Assembly: GCA_041686955.1 (NCBI GenBank)
Contig: JAWLCV010000009.1
Coordinates: 1 to 64,000, forward strand
Origin: UBA7803 sp041686955
GTDB lineage: Bacteria; Pseudomonadota; Gammaproteobacteria; Pseudomonadales; Azotimanducaceae
Direction of reading: 5' to 3'
Length of the DNA: 64,000 bases
Positions within the stretch are counted from its first letter, which is position 1; each line of letters starts with the position of its first letter. This document shows, in pieces, positions 8,274-17,147 of this stretch. Made by a program: the position numbers and the translations under genes. The notes beneath the pieces were generated by a model. The model saw nothing but the letters and a program-made list of their open reading frames with translations, did not search any database and was not told the DNA's origin.

Positions 8274-9503
8274 TCAGAACAGCACGCGGGCCTTGATGGT
8301 CCCCGGAACCTCCCTCAGCGCCTTCAGCACCGGCTGGGAGTAGTCGGCGTCGATGTCGATCACCACGTAGCCGATGGTGGGATTGGTCTGCAGGTACTGG
8401 CCCGCCACGTTCACCCGATGATCGGACAGGACCTGGTTGATGGCGGACATGACCCCCGGCACGTTGCGGTGGATGTGCAGCAGCCGGTGCTGTCCCGGAT
8501 GCTCCGGCAGCGCCACCTCCGGGAAATTCACCGCCGATAGAGTGGAGCCGTTGTCGCTGTAACGGATGAGCTTCTCGGAGACCTCGATGCCGATGTTCTC
8601 CTGGGCCTCCTGGGTGCTGCCGCCGATGTGGGGCGTGAGGATCACGTTGTCCAGGCCGCGCAGCGGCGACTGAAACGGCTCGTCGTTGCTCTTCGGCTCC
8701 TCGGGGAACACGTCGATGGCGGCACCGAGCAGCGACCCTTCGCGCAGCCGCGCGGCCAGGGCATCCAGATCGATGACGTTGCCGCGGGAGGCGTTGATCA
8801 GCACCGACGCGGGCTTCATCGCCGCGAGCGCCTCGGCGTCGATCATCATCCGCGTCTGGGGGGTCGCCGGAACGTGCAGGGTCACCACGTCTGCCATGCG
8901 CAGCAGCTCCGGCAGGCTCTCCACCTGCCGCGCGTTGCCCAGGTTCAGCTTCTTCACCACGTCGTAGAAGATGACGTTCATGCCCAGGCCCTCGGCGAGC
9001 ACGCCGAGCTGGGCACCGATGTTGCCGTAGCCGATCACGCCCAGGGTCTTGCCGCGGACCTCGAAGGCCGAGCGGGCGGATTTCCGCCAGGCGCCGCGGT
9101 GCATCAGCGCGCTTTTCTCCGGCACCCCCCGGAGCAGCAGGATCGCCTCGGCCAGCACCAGCTCGGCGACGCTGCGGGTGTTGGAGAACGGCGCGTTGAA
9201 CACCGGAACGCCGGCCGCGGTGGCCGCCGCCAGATCCACCTGATTGGTGCCGATACAGAAGCAGCCCACGGCCATGAGCCGGCGCGCCGCCCCCAGCGCC
9301 TCGGCATCGAGCTGCGTGCGGGAGCGGATGCCCAGCATGTGGACGTCTGCGATGACCTCCGCCAGCGCCTCGCCCTGCAGCGCGTGGCCGAGGGCGGTGA
9401 CGTTACGGTAACCGGCGCTTTCCAGGTTCGCCGCCGCCGACGGGTGCACGCCCTCCAGCAGCAGAACACGGATCTTGTCTTTGTCGAAGGAGGTGGTGCG
9501 CAA
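8274..9503 (-). CDS. serA: D-3-phosphoglycerate dehydrogenase
   Basis: First step of serine synthesis, oxidising 3-phosphoglycerate with NAD+; members of this type also reduce 2-oxoglutarate to D-2-hydroxyglutarate. A TTG start at 9503 is chosen because it gives 409 residues and aligns gaplessly with the E. coli N-terminus (MRTTSFDKDKIRVLLLEG). An ATG at 9551 would add 16 atypical residues. Visible motifs are GCFCIGTNQVDL, NAPFSNTRSVAEL, the NAD-binding GVIGYGNIGAQLG, the catalytic Arg in INASRGNVIDLDAL, and HIGGSTQEAQENIG with the catalytic His. The C-terminal ACT domain contains HIHRNVPGVMSAINQ, typical of serine feedback inhibition. It is divergent from a D-2-hydroxyglutarate dehydrogenase-like gene, which fits NAD recycling. 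Confidence 0.96.
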   Translation of the reverse strand: MRTTSFDKDKIRVLLLEGVHPSAAANLESAGYRNVTALGHALQGEALAEVIADVHMLGIRSRTQLDAEALGAARRLMAVGCFCIGTNQVDLAAATAAGVPVFNAPFSNTRSVAELVLAEAILLLRGVPEKSALMHRGAWRKSARSAFEVRGKTLGVIGYGNIGAQLGVLAEGLGMNVIFYDVVKKLNLGNARQVESLPELLRMADVVTLHVPATPQTRMMIDAEALAAMKPASVLINASRGNVIDLDALAARLREGSLLGAAIDVFPEEPKSNDEPFQSPLRGLDNVILTPHIGGSTQEAQENIGIEVSEKLIRYSDNGSTLSAVNFPEVALPEHPGQHRLLHIHRNVPGVMSAINQVLSDHRVNVAGQYLQTNPTIGYVVIDIDADYSQPVLKALREVPGTIKARVLF

Positions 9504-9533
9504 GGCCTGTGGGTCCCGTGGAGAAAGGGCGCA

Positions 9534-9539
9534 TATACT
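9534..9539 (+). promoter_or_regulatory. Possible -10 hexamer in the serA/flavoprotein divergent gap
   Basis: TATACT lies 10 bp before the flavoprotein ATG within a gap of only 46 bp. A matching -35 is not evident. If used, the transcript would be nearly leaderless. Confidence 0.25.
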
Positions 9540-9549
9540 AGCAACCCCC

Positions 9550-10937
<1,388 letters not shown>

Positions 10938-10941
<4 letters not shown>

Positions 10942-11603
10942 AAGCGCTCCACCCCGCGGGCCGTGGCCATGAACACCACGTCCGCGGCCTCTGCGGCGAA
11001 GATGCCGTTGCAGACCACGCCTACGATGTTGTTGATGGTGCGCTCCATGGCCGCCGGATCGACGATGCGCAGCCCATGGACGTCGAGAATCAGGTTGCCG
11101 TTGTCGGTGACGAAGTCGTGGCGCAGTTCCGGGTGGCCGCCGAGCTCCTTGAGCTGCCGGGCCACCAGGCCCCGCGCCATGGGAATGACCTCCACCGGCA
11201 GCGGGAATCCGCCGAGAAGCTCCACCCGCTTGCTCTCGTCGACGATGCACACGAACTCGCGGGCGGAGGCGGCGACGATTTTCTCCCGGGTCAGCGCGCC
11301 GCCGCCGCCCTTGATCATCTGCCGGGCAGCGTTCACCTCGTCCGCGCCGTCCACGTAGACGCTGACGTCGTCCACCGCGTTCAGGTCGAGCACCGGGATG
11401 CCGTGGCCCCGCAGCCGATCGGCGCTGGCCTCGCTGCTGGCCACGGTGGCGTTGAAGGTGTGCTTGACGCGGGCCAGCGCGTCGATGAAGTGATTGGCGG
11501 TGGAGCCCGTGCCGATTCCCACCACGCTCGACGGCTCGAGACGAGGCGCCAGGTAGGCCAGGGCGGCTGCCGCCGCACTGCGTTTCTGCTGCTCTTGGTC
11601 CAT
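10938..11603 (-). CDS. rpiA: Ribose-5-phosphate isomerase A
   Basis: Interconverts ribose-5-phosphate and ribulose-5-phosphate in the pentose-phosphate pathway. The 221 residues match the usual 219-220. Motifs present are GIGTGSTANHFIDAL (phosphate-binding loop), ASSEAS, YVDGADEVN and MIKGGGGALTREKI containing active-site residues. The gene converges on the flavoprotein with stop codons overlapping (10938-10941) and is divergent from ilvA with only 29 bp between the start codons. Promoters of that pair must therefore overlap one another's coding sequence. GAGGT lies a few bases before the ATG. The serA-rpiA association is the same as in E. coli, apart from the inserted flavoprotein. Confidence 0.97.
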
Positions 11604-11632
11604 ACTACCTCGTTTGTCCGACGACCCTAAAC

Positions 11633-13168
11633 ATGCTGGAAGGCTACGTAAAGAAGATTCTCTCGTCCCGCGTCTACGACGTGGCCGTGGAGACGCCGCT
11701 GCAGCCGGCGCGAAGCCTTTCGCGCCGCACCGGCAAACGGGTGCTCCTCAAACGAGAAGACATGCAACCCGTGTTCTCGTTCAAGATCCGCGGCGCCTAC
11801 AACAAGATCGCCCAGCTCTCCGCCGAGGAGCGGGAGCGTGGGGTGATCACCGCCTCGGCGGGCAACCACGCCCAGGGCGTAGCGCTGGCGGCGCGTGAGC
11901 TCGACATCAAAGCCATCATCGTCATGGGGCGCAACACGCCGAGCATCAAGGTGAACGCGGTGCGGGATCTCGGCGCCCGGGTCGTGCTCCACGGCGACGG
12001 CTTCGACGAGGCGCGGGCCCACGCCGAGCAGCTCATGGTCAAAAACGGCTACACCTTCGTGCACCCGTACGACGACGTGGACGTCATCGCCGGCCAGGGC
12101 ACGGTGGGCATGGAGATCATGAACCAGCACGCCCGGGCGCCGTCGGCGGTGTTCGTGCCCGTCGGCGGCGGCGGACTGGTGGCGGGCATCTCCGCCTACG
12201 TCAAATACCTCTCGCCGTCCACGCGCATCATCGGCGTCGAATCCGAGGGTTCCGCCTGCCTGGCCGCCGCCATGAAGGCCAACCGCCGGGTGAAGCTGCC
12301 CTACGAGTCTCTGGACCTGTTCGCCGATGGCGTCTCGGTGGCCCAGGTGGGCAGGGAACCCTTCAAGGTGGCACGACGGTGCGTGGACCAGGTGATCACC
12401 GTGAGCACCGACGAGATCTGCGCCGCGGTGAAGGACCTGTTCGACGACACCCGTGCCATCGCCGAGCCCGCCGGGGCGCTGGCCGTGGCGGGCTTGAAGC
12501 GCTACGTCGAGCTCGAGCGCCAGCGGGGTTCCACGCCGGCGGAGGAGGAAAGCTTCGTCGCCGTGGTCAGCGGCGCGAACGTGAACTTCGACCGGCTGCG
12601 CCACATCTCCGAGCGCGCCGAGGTGGGGGAGCAGCGGGAGGCGATCTTGGCCGTGACCATTCCCGAGGAGCGGGGAAGCTTCCGCCGCTTCTGCCAGACC
12701 CTCGGCAAGCGCTCCGTCTCGGAGTTCAACTACCGCTATGCCCGGGACGACGAGGCCCACGTCTACCTCGGGCTGCAGGTGGGGGCCGAGGAGGATCGCA
12801 ACAGCGTCATCGCCCGCCTCCAGGCGGCCGGTTACGCCGTGACCGACATGACCGACAACGAGGCCGCAAAGCTCCACGTCCGGCACATGGTGGGGGGGCG
12901 GACCTTCGGTGGTAAGAGCGAGCTGCTCTACCGGTTCGAGTTTCCGGAGCGGCCTGGGGCGCTGCTGCGCTTTCTGTCCGTGCTGGGCACCCAGTGGAAC
13001 ATCACCATGTTCCACTACCGCAACCACGGGGCCGCCTGGGGGCGGGTGCTGGTGGGGTTCGAGGCCGAGCCGCGGGACCGGGAGCACCTCGGCGCGTACC
13101 TGAAGCGCATCGGCTACCGGTATTGGGAGGAGACGGGGAACCCGGCCTATCACCTGTTCCTGCGCTGA
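11633..13168 (+). CDS. ilvA: Threonine dehydratase (biosynthetic, isoleucine pathway)
   Basis: PLP enzyme deaminating threonine to 2-oxobutyrate, the first committed step of isoleucine synthesis. 511 residues, close to E. coli IlvA (514). PLP lysine lies in FSFKIRGAYNKI, the phosphate-binding loop is PVGGGGLVAG, and SAGNHAQGVALAA is typical. The C-terminal third carries two ACT-like regulatory modules (from about residue 340 and about residue 430, the latter containing RFEFPERPGALLRFL). These mark the isoleucine-inhibited biosynthetic form, not the catabolic TdcB. ilvD and ilvE are also in this window but in other units. No leader-peptide attenuator can fit in the 29-bp upstream gap. Confidence 0.96.
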   Translation: MLEGYVKKILSSRVYDVAVETPLQPARSLSRRTGKRVLLKREDMQPVFSFKIRGAYNKIAQLSAEERERGVITASAGNHAQGVALAARELDIKAIIVMGRNTPSIKVNAVRDLGARVVLHGDGFDEARAHAEQLMVKNGYTFVHPYDDVDVIAGQGTVGMEIMNQHARAPSAVFVPVGGGGLVAGISAYVKYLSPSTRIIGVESEGSACLAAAMKANRRVKLPYESLDLFADGVSVAQVGREPFKVARRCVDQVITVSTDEICAAVKDLFDDTRAIAEPAGALAVAGLKRYVELERQRGSTPAEEESFVAVVSGANVNFDRLRHISERAEVGEQREAILAVTIPEERGSFRRFCQTLGKRSVSEFNYRYARDDEAHVYLGLQVGAEEDRNSVIARLQAAGYAVTDMTDNEAAKLHVRHMVGGRTFGGKSELLYRFEFPERPGALLRFLSVLGTQWNITMFHYRNHGAAWGRVLVGFEAEPRDREHLGAYLKRIGYRYWEETGNPAYHLFLR

Positions 13169-13200
13169 TGTACTGCGGCGCCGTACACCAGTTGCGGCGC

Positions 13201-13743
13201 CTAGTCTGCCGGGGCCAGCACGTAGCGTTCGAACTCCTCCTCGAACACGAGCCGGGTCGGATCGTCCATGCGGTCGATGTACAGCCGGCCGTCGAGATGG
13301 TCGAACTCGTGCTGGAACACCGTGGCGAGAAAGCCGCGCAGCTCGAGCTCCTGGGGCCGGCCATCGAGATCCAGGGCCGAGACCCGCACGTGCTGGGGGC
13401 GTTCCACGAAGCCCCGCAGGCCCGGCACGGACAGGCAGCCCTCCCAGTAGCCGGCACGGGCGGGATCGAGCACCTCGATCTCGGGATTGACGAACACGGT
13501 GAGCGGCATGGCGGGAATCTCGCCGTAGCGGCTCGCCGTGGCGCCGATCTCGATGATGGCCAGCCGGATCGACTCGTTCACCTGCGGTGCGGCCAGGCCG
13601 ATGCCGCCGGCGTGATGCAGGGTTTCCACCATGTCGTCCACCAGGCGGCGGATCGGGGCGCTGCCGATCTCCTCGGCGGTCAGCGGGCGTGCCCGCTGTC
13701 GCAGCGTCGGATGGCCCATGCGGATGATCTCTCTGACCGCCAC
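13201..13743 (-). CDS. def: Peptide deformylase
   Basis: Removes the N-terminal formyl group from nascent proteins; cytoplasmic metalloenzyme. All three family motifs are present: GIGLAAPQV, EGCLSVPG (metal Cys) and QHEFDHLDG (two metal His and catalytic Glu). A GTG start at 13743 gives 180 residues beginning MAVREIIRMGHP, matching the family N-terminus, and is preceded by GAGGAG. A longer reading frame to 13779 has no family support. The start lies just after the fau stop, so fau and def are probably cotranscribed with zapA and 6S RNA upstream. A separate essential def copy beside fmt is usual in gammaproteobacteria, so this may be a second isozyme. Confidence 0.95.
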   Translation of the reverse strand: MAVREIIRMGHPTLRQRARPLTAEEIGSAPIRRLVDDMVETLHHAGGIGLAAPQVNESIRLAIIEIGATASRYGEIPAMPLTVFVNPEIEVLDPARAGYWEGCLSVPGLRGFVERPQHVRVSALDLDGRPQELELRGFLATVFQHEFDHLDGRLYIDRMDDPTRLVFEEEFERYVLAPAD

Positions 13744-13750
13744 CGTCTCC

Positions 13751-14368
13751 TCACCGTGTCTCGAAGGATTGCCAGCCATTTTCCGTGATTATGCCGTCGA
13801 GCGGTACGTCCCACTCCGCGCACGGCAACGGCTCGGCGGCTCGCTGCACCTCGTGGGCCACGCCCACGAGGCACGGGCGGAGCGCCGCCGGCAGCCGGCC
13901 CAGGTAACGGTCGTAGAAGCCCGCGCCCATGCCGAGCCGCACACCATGGCCGTCGAACGCCACCAGGGGCATGAGCAGCAGGTCCAGGGCCAGCGGCGCG
14001 ACGAAGGGGGCGCCCGGCGCCGGCTCCGGAATGCCGAAGCGGTTCGTCACCAGCGTCGTGTTGGCCCGGTACCGGTAGAACTCGAGCGCTTCGTGGTCTC
14101 GAATCACGGGGAGCGCCACCCGCTTGCGGGTGGCGAGCAGCCTCTTCAGCAGCGGCAGCGTGTCCACCTCGCCGTCGTTGGCCATGTAGACGCCCACCGT
14201 CCGTCCCCGCAGGACCAGCCCGCAGGTGAAGAAGTGCCGGGCCACGGCTTCTGCGTGAATCGCCTGAGTGGCGGGATCCAGAGCTCGGCGCAGGCGCCGG
14301 AAGCGGCGCCGCAGCGCCCGGCGGCGGGTGGCACCCGCCGATGCGGAACGTGGGGCTCGGTCGCTCAA
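13751..14368 (-). CDS. fau: 5-formyltetrahydrofolate cyclo-ligase
   Basis: Converts 5-formyl-THF, a dead-end inhibitor of folate enzymes including those handling glycine and serine, back to 5,10-methenyl-THF using ATP. 205 residues. Recognisable parts are the basic N-terminus (RRRFRRLRRAL), VGVYMANDGEVDT, FGIPEP and the signature LVAFDGHGVRLGMGAGFYDRYL. No ATG fits the N-terminus; TTG at 14368 is the best start, 20 bp after the 6S RNA 3' end. The position directly downstream of 6S RNA and zapA is the conserved gammaproteobacterial arrangement (ygfA in E. coli). Glycine cleavage genes lie close by, consistent with a shared one-carbon role. Confidence 0.94.
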   Translation of the reverse strand: MSDRAPRSASAGATRRRALRRRFRRLRRALDPATQAIHAEAVARHFFTCGLVLRGRTVGVYMANDGEVDTLPLLKRLLATRKRVALPVIRDHEALEFYRYRANTTLVTNRFGIPEPAPGAPFVAPLALDLLLMPLVAFDGHGVRLGMGAGFYDRYLGRLPAALRPCLVGVAHEVQRAAEPLPCAEWDVPLDGIITENGWQSFETR

Positions 14369-14387
14369 TGAACAGGCATCTCGATGA

Positions 14388-14577
14388 GATCTCCCAAGAT
14401 GCCGCTGCCGGTATTGCCCTGAACCGTTCGGTTCAAGGCGGAGACCTCCGAGCGCGGTCCCAGGCTTCCCAACCCGCTCGCGCGGAGTCGGGCTTGCTCA
14501 CAGACCACGTCTTCAGCCCCCTGGTGTAGCTCTAACGGCTCAAGGACGACTACCAACTGGCGAACATCCCAGGAGAC
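14388..14577 (-). ncRNA. ssrS: 6S RNA (RNA polymerase-binding regulatory RNA)
   Basis: The gap between zapA and fau contains, on the minus strand, blocks matching E. coli 6S RNA in order: GGGATGTTCGCCAG, CCTTGAGCCG, GCCTTGAACCGA, GGTTCAGGGC and GCGGCATCTTGGGAGATC. The first and last blocks pair to form the closing stem, and a long hairpin with a central bubble lies between. The RNA mimics an open promoter and sequesters sigma70 holoenzyme in stationary phase. Ends are estimated: the 5' end about 7 nt after the -10 box, the 3' end at the closing stem; about 190 nt against 183-184 in E. coli. Location between zapA and fau is the classic synteny. Confidence 0.93.
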
Positions 14578-14583
14578 CGGAAT

Positions 14584-14589
14584 AGTATA
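14584..14589 (-). promoter_or_regulatory. -10 box of the 6S RNA promoter
   Basis: TATACT on the minus strand, 7 nt before the estimated 6S RNA 5' end. No good -35 was found at 16-18 bp. Readthrough from zapA may also contribute. Confidence 0.6.
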
Positions 14590-14621
14590 GCGGAAAGTGC
14601 GTGGGGACGACCCTGACGGAT

Positions 14622-14645
14622 TGAGGAAAGCGGACAGCGGATAGC
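14622..14645. repeat. Solo arm of the CCGCTGTCCGCT-core repeat family
   Basis: On the minus strand this reads CGCTATCCGCTGTCCGCT followed by TTCCTC. The first 18 bases are identical to the left arm of the 136-bp element at 49843-49978. No matching opposite arm is seen nearby. It starts within a few bases of the zapA stop and lies about 33 bp upstream of the 6S RNA -10 box. Confidence 0.7.
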
Positions 14646-14649
14646 GAAA

Positions 14650-14961
14650 TTACAATCCCAGTTGCTTGTGCTCGGCCAGCGCCTCGCCGACCCGCTCGCT
14701 GAGCTGCCTGACCTTCACCTGGGTCTCCCGGGTCGCCTCCTCCACCGCATTGCGCTTCTGCAGCAGCTCGTTGGCCAGGTTCAGCGCGGTCATCACTGCG
14801 ATGCGGTCTAGACCGAACACCTTGCCCGACTCGCGGATCTGGCGCATCTGCTGATCCAGGTAGCGGGCGGAGGCGGTGAGCGCGTCCACCTCGTCCATGC
14901 GGCAGCTCACCTGGTATTCCTTGTCCAGGATCTTCACGCTGACGGTGGTGGTTTCTGCCAT
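14650..14961 (-). CDS. zapA: Cell division protein ZapA
   Basis: Cytoplasmic protein that binds and bundles FtsZ filaments at the division ring. 103 residues, close to E. coli ZapA (109). The N-terminal globular region begins VSVKILDKEYQVSC. The middle carries DRIAVMTALNLANELL, characteristic of the family. The C-terminal half (about 60-100) is a heptad-rich helix that dimerises as a coiled coil. It lies 4 bp after a small coiled-coil protein gene and upstream of 6S RNA and fau, the conserved order. Confidence 0.95.
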   Translation of the reverse strand: MAETTTVSVKILDKEYQVSCRMDEVDALTASARYLDQQMRQIRESGKVFGLDRIAVMTALNLANELLQKRNAVEEATRETQVKVRQLSERVGEALAEHKQLGL

Positions 14962-14965
14962 TGGG

Positions 14966-15172
14966 TCAATCCTGCTCGAGGGCCTTCAGCCGGGTGATCA
15001 TGGATTCCACCCGACTCTTCGCCAACTCGTTCTTCTCGATCAGCTTCGCGCGCTCGGTGGTCCAGTTCTGCTGCTGGGCGCGCAGCGCGCGGTTCTCGCG
15101 GCTCAGGATGGCGCACAGCTCGATCAGCTCGTTCACCTTCTTTTCCAGGGCCGCCCATTCCGGACTCGACAT
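14966..15172 (-). CDS. Small coiled-coil protein (TIGR02449-like), upstream of zapA
   Basis: A 68-residue, almost wholly helical protein starting MSSPEWAALEKKVNELIELC, with heptad spacing of Leu/Ile/Val over most of its length and many Lys/Glu/Arg. It matches the small conserved proteins found immediately upstream of zapA in many gammaproteobacteria (TIGR02449-type) and is ZapB-like in appearance. A role in division is inferred from the 4-bp spacing to zapA. ATG at 15172 is chosen; an upstream ATG at 15226 would add 18 residues that look non-family. It is divergent from ygfB over 111 bp. Confidence 0.82.
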   Translation of the reverse strand: MSSPEWAALEKKVNELIELCAILSRENRALRAQQQNWTTERAKLIEKNELAKSRVESMITRLKALEQD

Positions 15173-15283
15173 CGGAAAACCCGTCAGTTTGGCGCGGGCG
15201 TAAGTGTGCGCTGATTGCATCGGCATGTGAAGGAGGCGTTCTGTTAGCATAGGCTGCACCCGAATCCGGAGGTTCGTGACCTC

Positions 15284-15835
15284 GTGGCCGATCTCACCGC
15301 GCTCGCGTTGAACGCCGCTCATGGCCTGCCGGTGGCCGAGCTGCACGGCGTGGTCTGCGGCCTGGCCGTTGCTCACGGGGGCCTGGTGCCCATGCAGGAT
15401 CTGGTGGAGCTGGTGGGGACCGAAGCCCTCACCGACGAGGCCGCTGTGGCGCGATTCGTGGAGGCCAGCGTGGGCGACCTGAATGCCACGGACATGACCT
15501 TCGCGCCGTTGCTTCCGGAGGAGGAAGCCGCTCTCGCCGCCCGCCTCGAGGCGCTCGGCCAGTGGTGCGGCAGCTTCCTCGCCGGGCTGGCCGCGGGGCT
15601 CGCACGGCAGGGCGCGGGCAGCCTCGACGACTGTCCGGAGGAGGTGCAGGAAATCGTTCGCGACTTCTCGGCCATCGCTCGGGTGGATTCGCAGGCGTCC
15701 GCCGGCGAGGACGCGACGGCGGCGGAACTCGAGGCCGCCGAGAGCGACCTGGTGGAGCTGCAGGAATTCGTGAAGGTGGGAGTGCTGTTGATGATGAGCG
15801 TGCTCGGTCATGACGCCGACGATCCGTCCGAGTGA
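15284..15835 (+). CDS. ygfB: UPF0149 family protein YgfB
   Basis: 183 residues, acidic and mostly helical, with the family elements LHGVVCGLAVAHGG near the N-terminus, WCGSFLAGLAAGLA in the middle, and an acidic middle-to-late segment (ESDLVELQEFVKVGVLLM). The biochemical role is not established in general; in Pseudomonas aeruginosa YgfB has been linked to control of peptidoglycan-recycling and beta-lactam-resistance genes. GTG at 15284 is chosen because it gives the family N-terminus (MADLTALAL); GGAGG lies 14 bp upstream. The last 26 bp overlap pepP. Its place between the zapA divergon and pepP is conserved in gammaproteobacteria. Confidence 0.92.
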   Translation: MADLTALALNAAHGLPVAELHGVVCGLAVAHGGLVPMQDLVELVGTEALTDEAAVARFVEASVGDLNATDMTFAPLLPEEEAALAARLEALGQWCGSFLAGLAAGLARQGAGSLDDCPEEVQEIVRDFSAIARVDSQASAGEDATAAELEAAESDLVELQEFVKVGVLLMMSVLGHDADDPSE

Positions 15836-17147
15836 GTATCAGCGCCGGCGGGCGGCGCTGATGAGCATGATGCCTTCCGGTTCCGTGGCCGTGGTCCCCG
15901 CTGCCGGCGTTCGATTCCGCAATCGGGACACCGAGTATCTGTTCCGCCAGGACAGCGACTTCCACTACCTGACGGGGTTCACTGAGCCCGACGCCGTGCT
16001 GGTGCTGGCGCCGGGCCGGGAGCACGGCGAGGTGATTCTGTTCTGCCGCGACCGCGATGCGCGCGCCGAACTCTACGACGGCGAGCGCCTCGGGCCCGAT
16101 GGCGCGGTGGACGCGCTGCACCTGGACGATGCCTTTCCCGTGGCCGACATGGAGGACATCCTGCCGGGCATGCTCGAGGGCCGGCAGCGCATCTACATGA
16201 CCCTGGGCGAGCACCCGGAGCTGGACAACAAGGTGATCCACTGGGTCAGGTCCATCCGCGCGCGCGAGGCCGGCGGGGCCCAGCCTCCCGGAGAGTTCGT
16301 GGCGCTCAAGCATCTGCTGCACGAGCAGCGGCTGTACAAGTCCGCCGCGGAGCTCCGCATCATGCGGGAGGCGGCGCGCATCACCTGCCGCGCCCACCGG
16401 CGTGCCATGGCCGCGTGCCGGCCGGGGATGACCGAGCTGGCGCTGGAGGCGGAGCTCATGCACGAGTTCCTCAAAGGCGGCGCCCGCTCACCGGCCTATC
16501 CGAGCATCGTGGGGGCCGGCGCCAACACCTGCGTTCTGCATTACACCGCCAACAGCGGCACCGTCCGTGCCGGCGACCTGGTGCTGATCGATGCCGGCTG
16601 CGAGTTCCAGCACTATGCCTCGGACGTGACGCGCACGTTTCCCGCCGACGGTACCTTCAGCCGCACCCAGCAGGCGCTCTACGAAGTGGTGCTGGAAGCC
16701 AACCGGCGGGCCATCGCCAGTTGCCGGCCGGGGGCCCAGTTCACCACCCCCCACCAGGAAGCGGTGAGGGTCATGGTGGAAGGGCTCCTGGAGCTGAAGC
16801 TGCTGCGCGGCGACGTGAACGAGCTCATCGCCGACGGCTCCTACCGCGCGTTCTGTCCGCACAACACTTCCCATTGGCTCGGCAGCGACGTTCACGACGT
16901 GGGCGACTACCGGGTGGGAGGCGCCTCCCGCGAGCTGGAGCCCGGCATGGTGCTCACCATCGAGCCCGGCATCTACCTGCCGCCGGGCGAGGCCACAGCC
17001 CATCTGCCGCCGCGCTGGCGGGGCCTCGGCGTGCGCATCGAGGACGACGTGCTCATCACCCGGGACGGCTGCGAGGTGCTGACCGCGGACGCTCCGAAAT
17101 CCGTCGACGACATCCACCGCGTCATGAGGAAGCGCCGCCGTGACTGA
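15810..17147 (+). CDS. pepP: Xaa-Pro aminopeptidase (aminopeptidase P)
   Basis: Cleaves the N-terminal residue of peptides with proline second; cytoplasmic dimanganese enzyme of the creatinase/pita-bread family. 445 residues against 441 in E. coli. The N-terminal domain contains FRQDSDFHYLTGFTEPDAV. The five metal ligands are seen in LIDAGCEF (Asp), YASDVTRTFP (Asp), CPHNTSHWLG (His), LTIEPGIYLP (Glu) and GVRIEDDV (Glu). The start overlaps ygfB by 26 bp and the end overlaps ubiI by 8 bp, so translation of the three genes is coupled. Confidence 0.96.
   Translation: MTPTIRPSEYQRRRAALMSMMPSGSVAVVPAAGVRFRNRDTEYLFRQDSDFHYLTGFTEPDAVLVLAPGREHGEVILFCRDRDARAELYDGERLGPDGAVDALHLDDAFPVADMEDILPGMLEGRQRIYMTLGEHPELDNKVIHWVRSIRAREAGGAQPPGEFVALKHLLHEQRLYKSAAELRIMREAARITCRAHRRAMAACRPGMTELALEAELMHEFLKGGARSPAYPSIVGAGANTCVLHYTANSGTVRAGDLVLIDAGCEFQHYASDVTRTFPADGTFSRTQQALYEVVLEANRRAIASCRPGAQFTTPHQEAVRVMVEGLLELKLLRGDVNELIADGSYRAFCPHNTSHWLGSDVHDVGDYRVGGASRELEPGMVLTIEPGIYLPPGEATAHLPPRWRGLGVRIEDDVLITRDGCEVLTADAPKSVDDIHRVMRKRRRD

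Noticed and set aside
11604..11632. Leader-peptide attenuator for ilvA
   Set aside because: Only 29 bp separate the rpiA and ilvA start codons, leaving no space for a leader peptide and hairpins.
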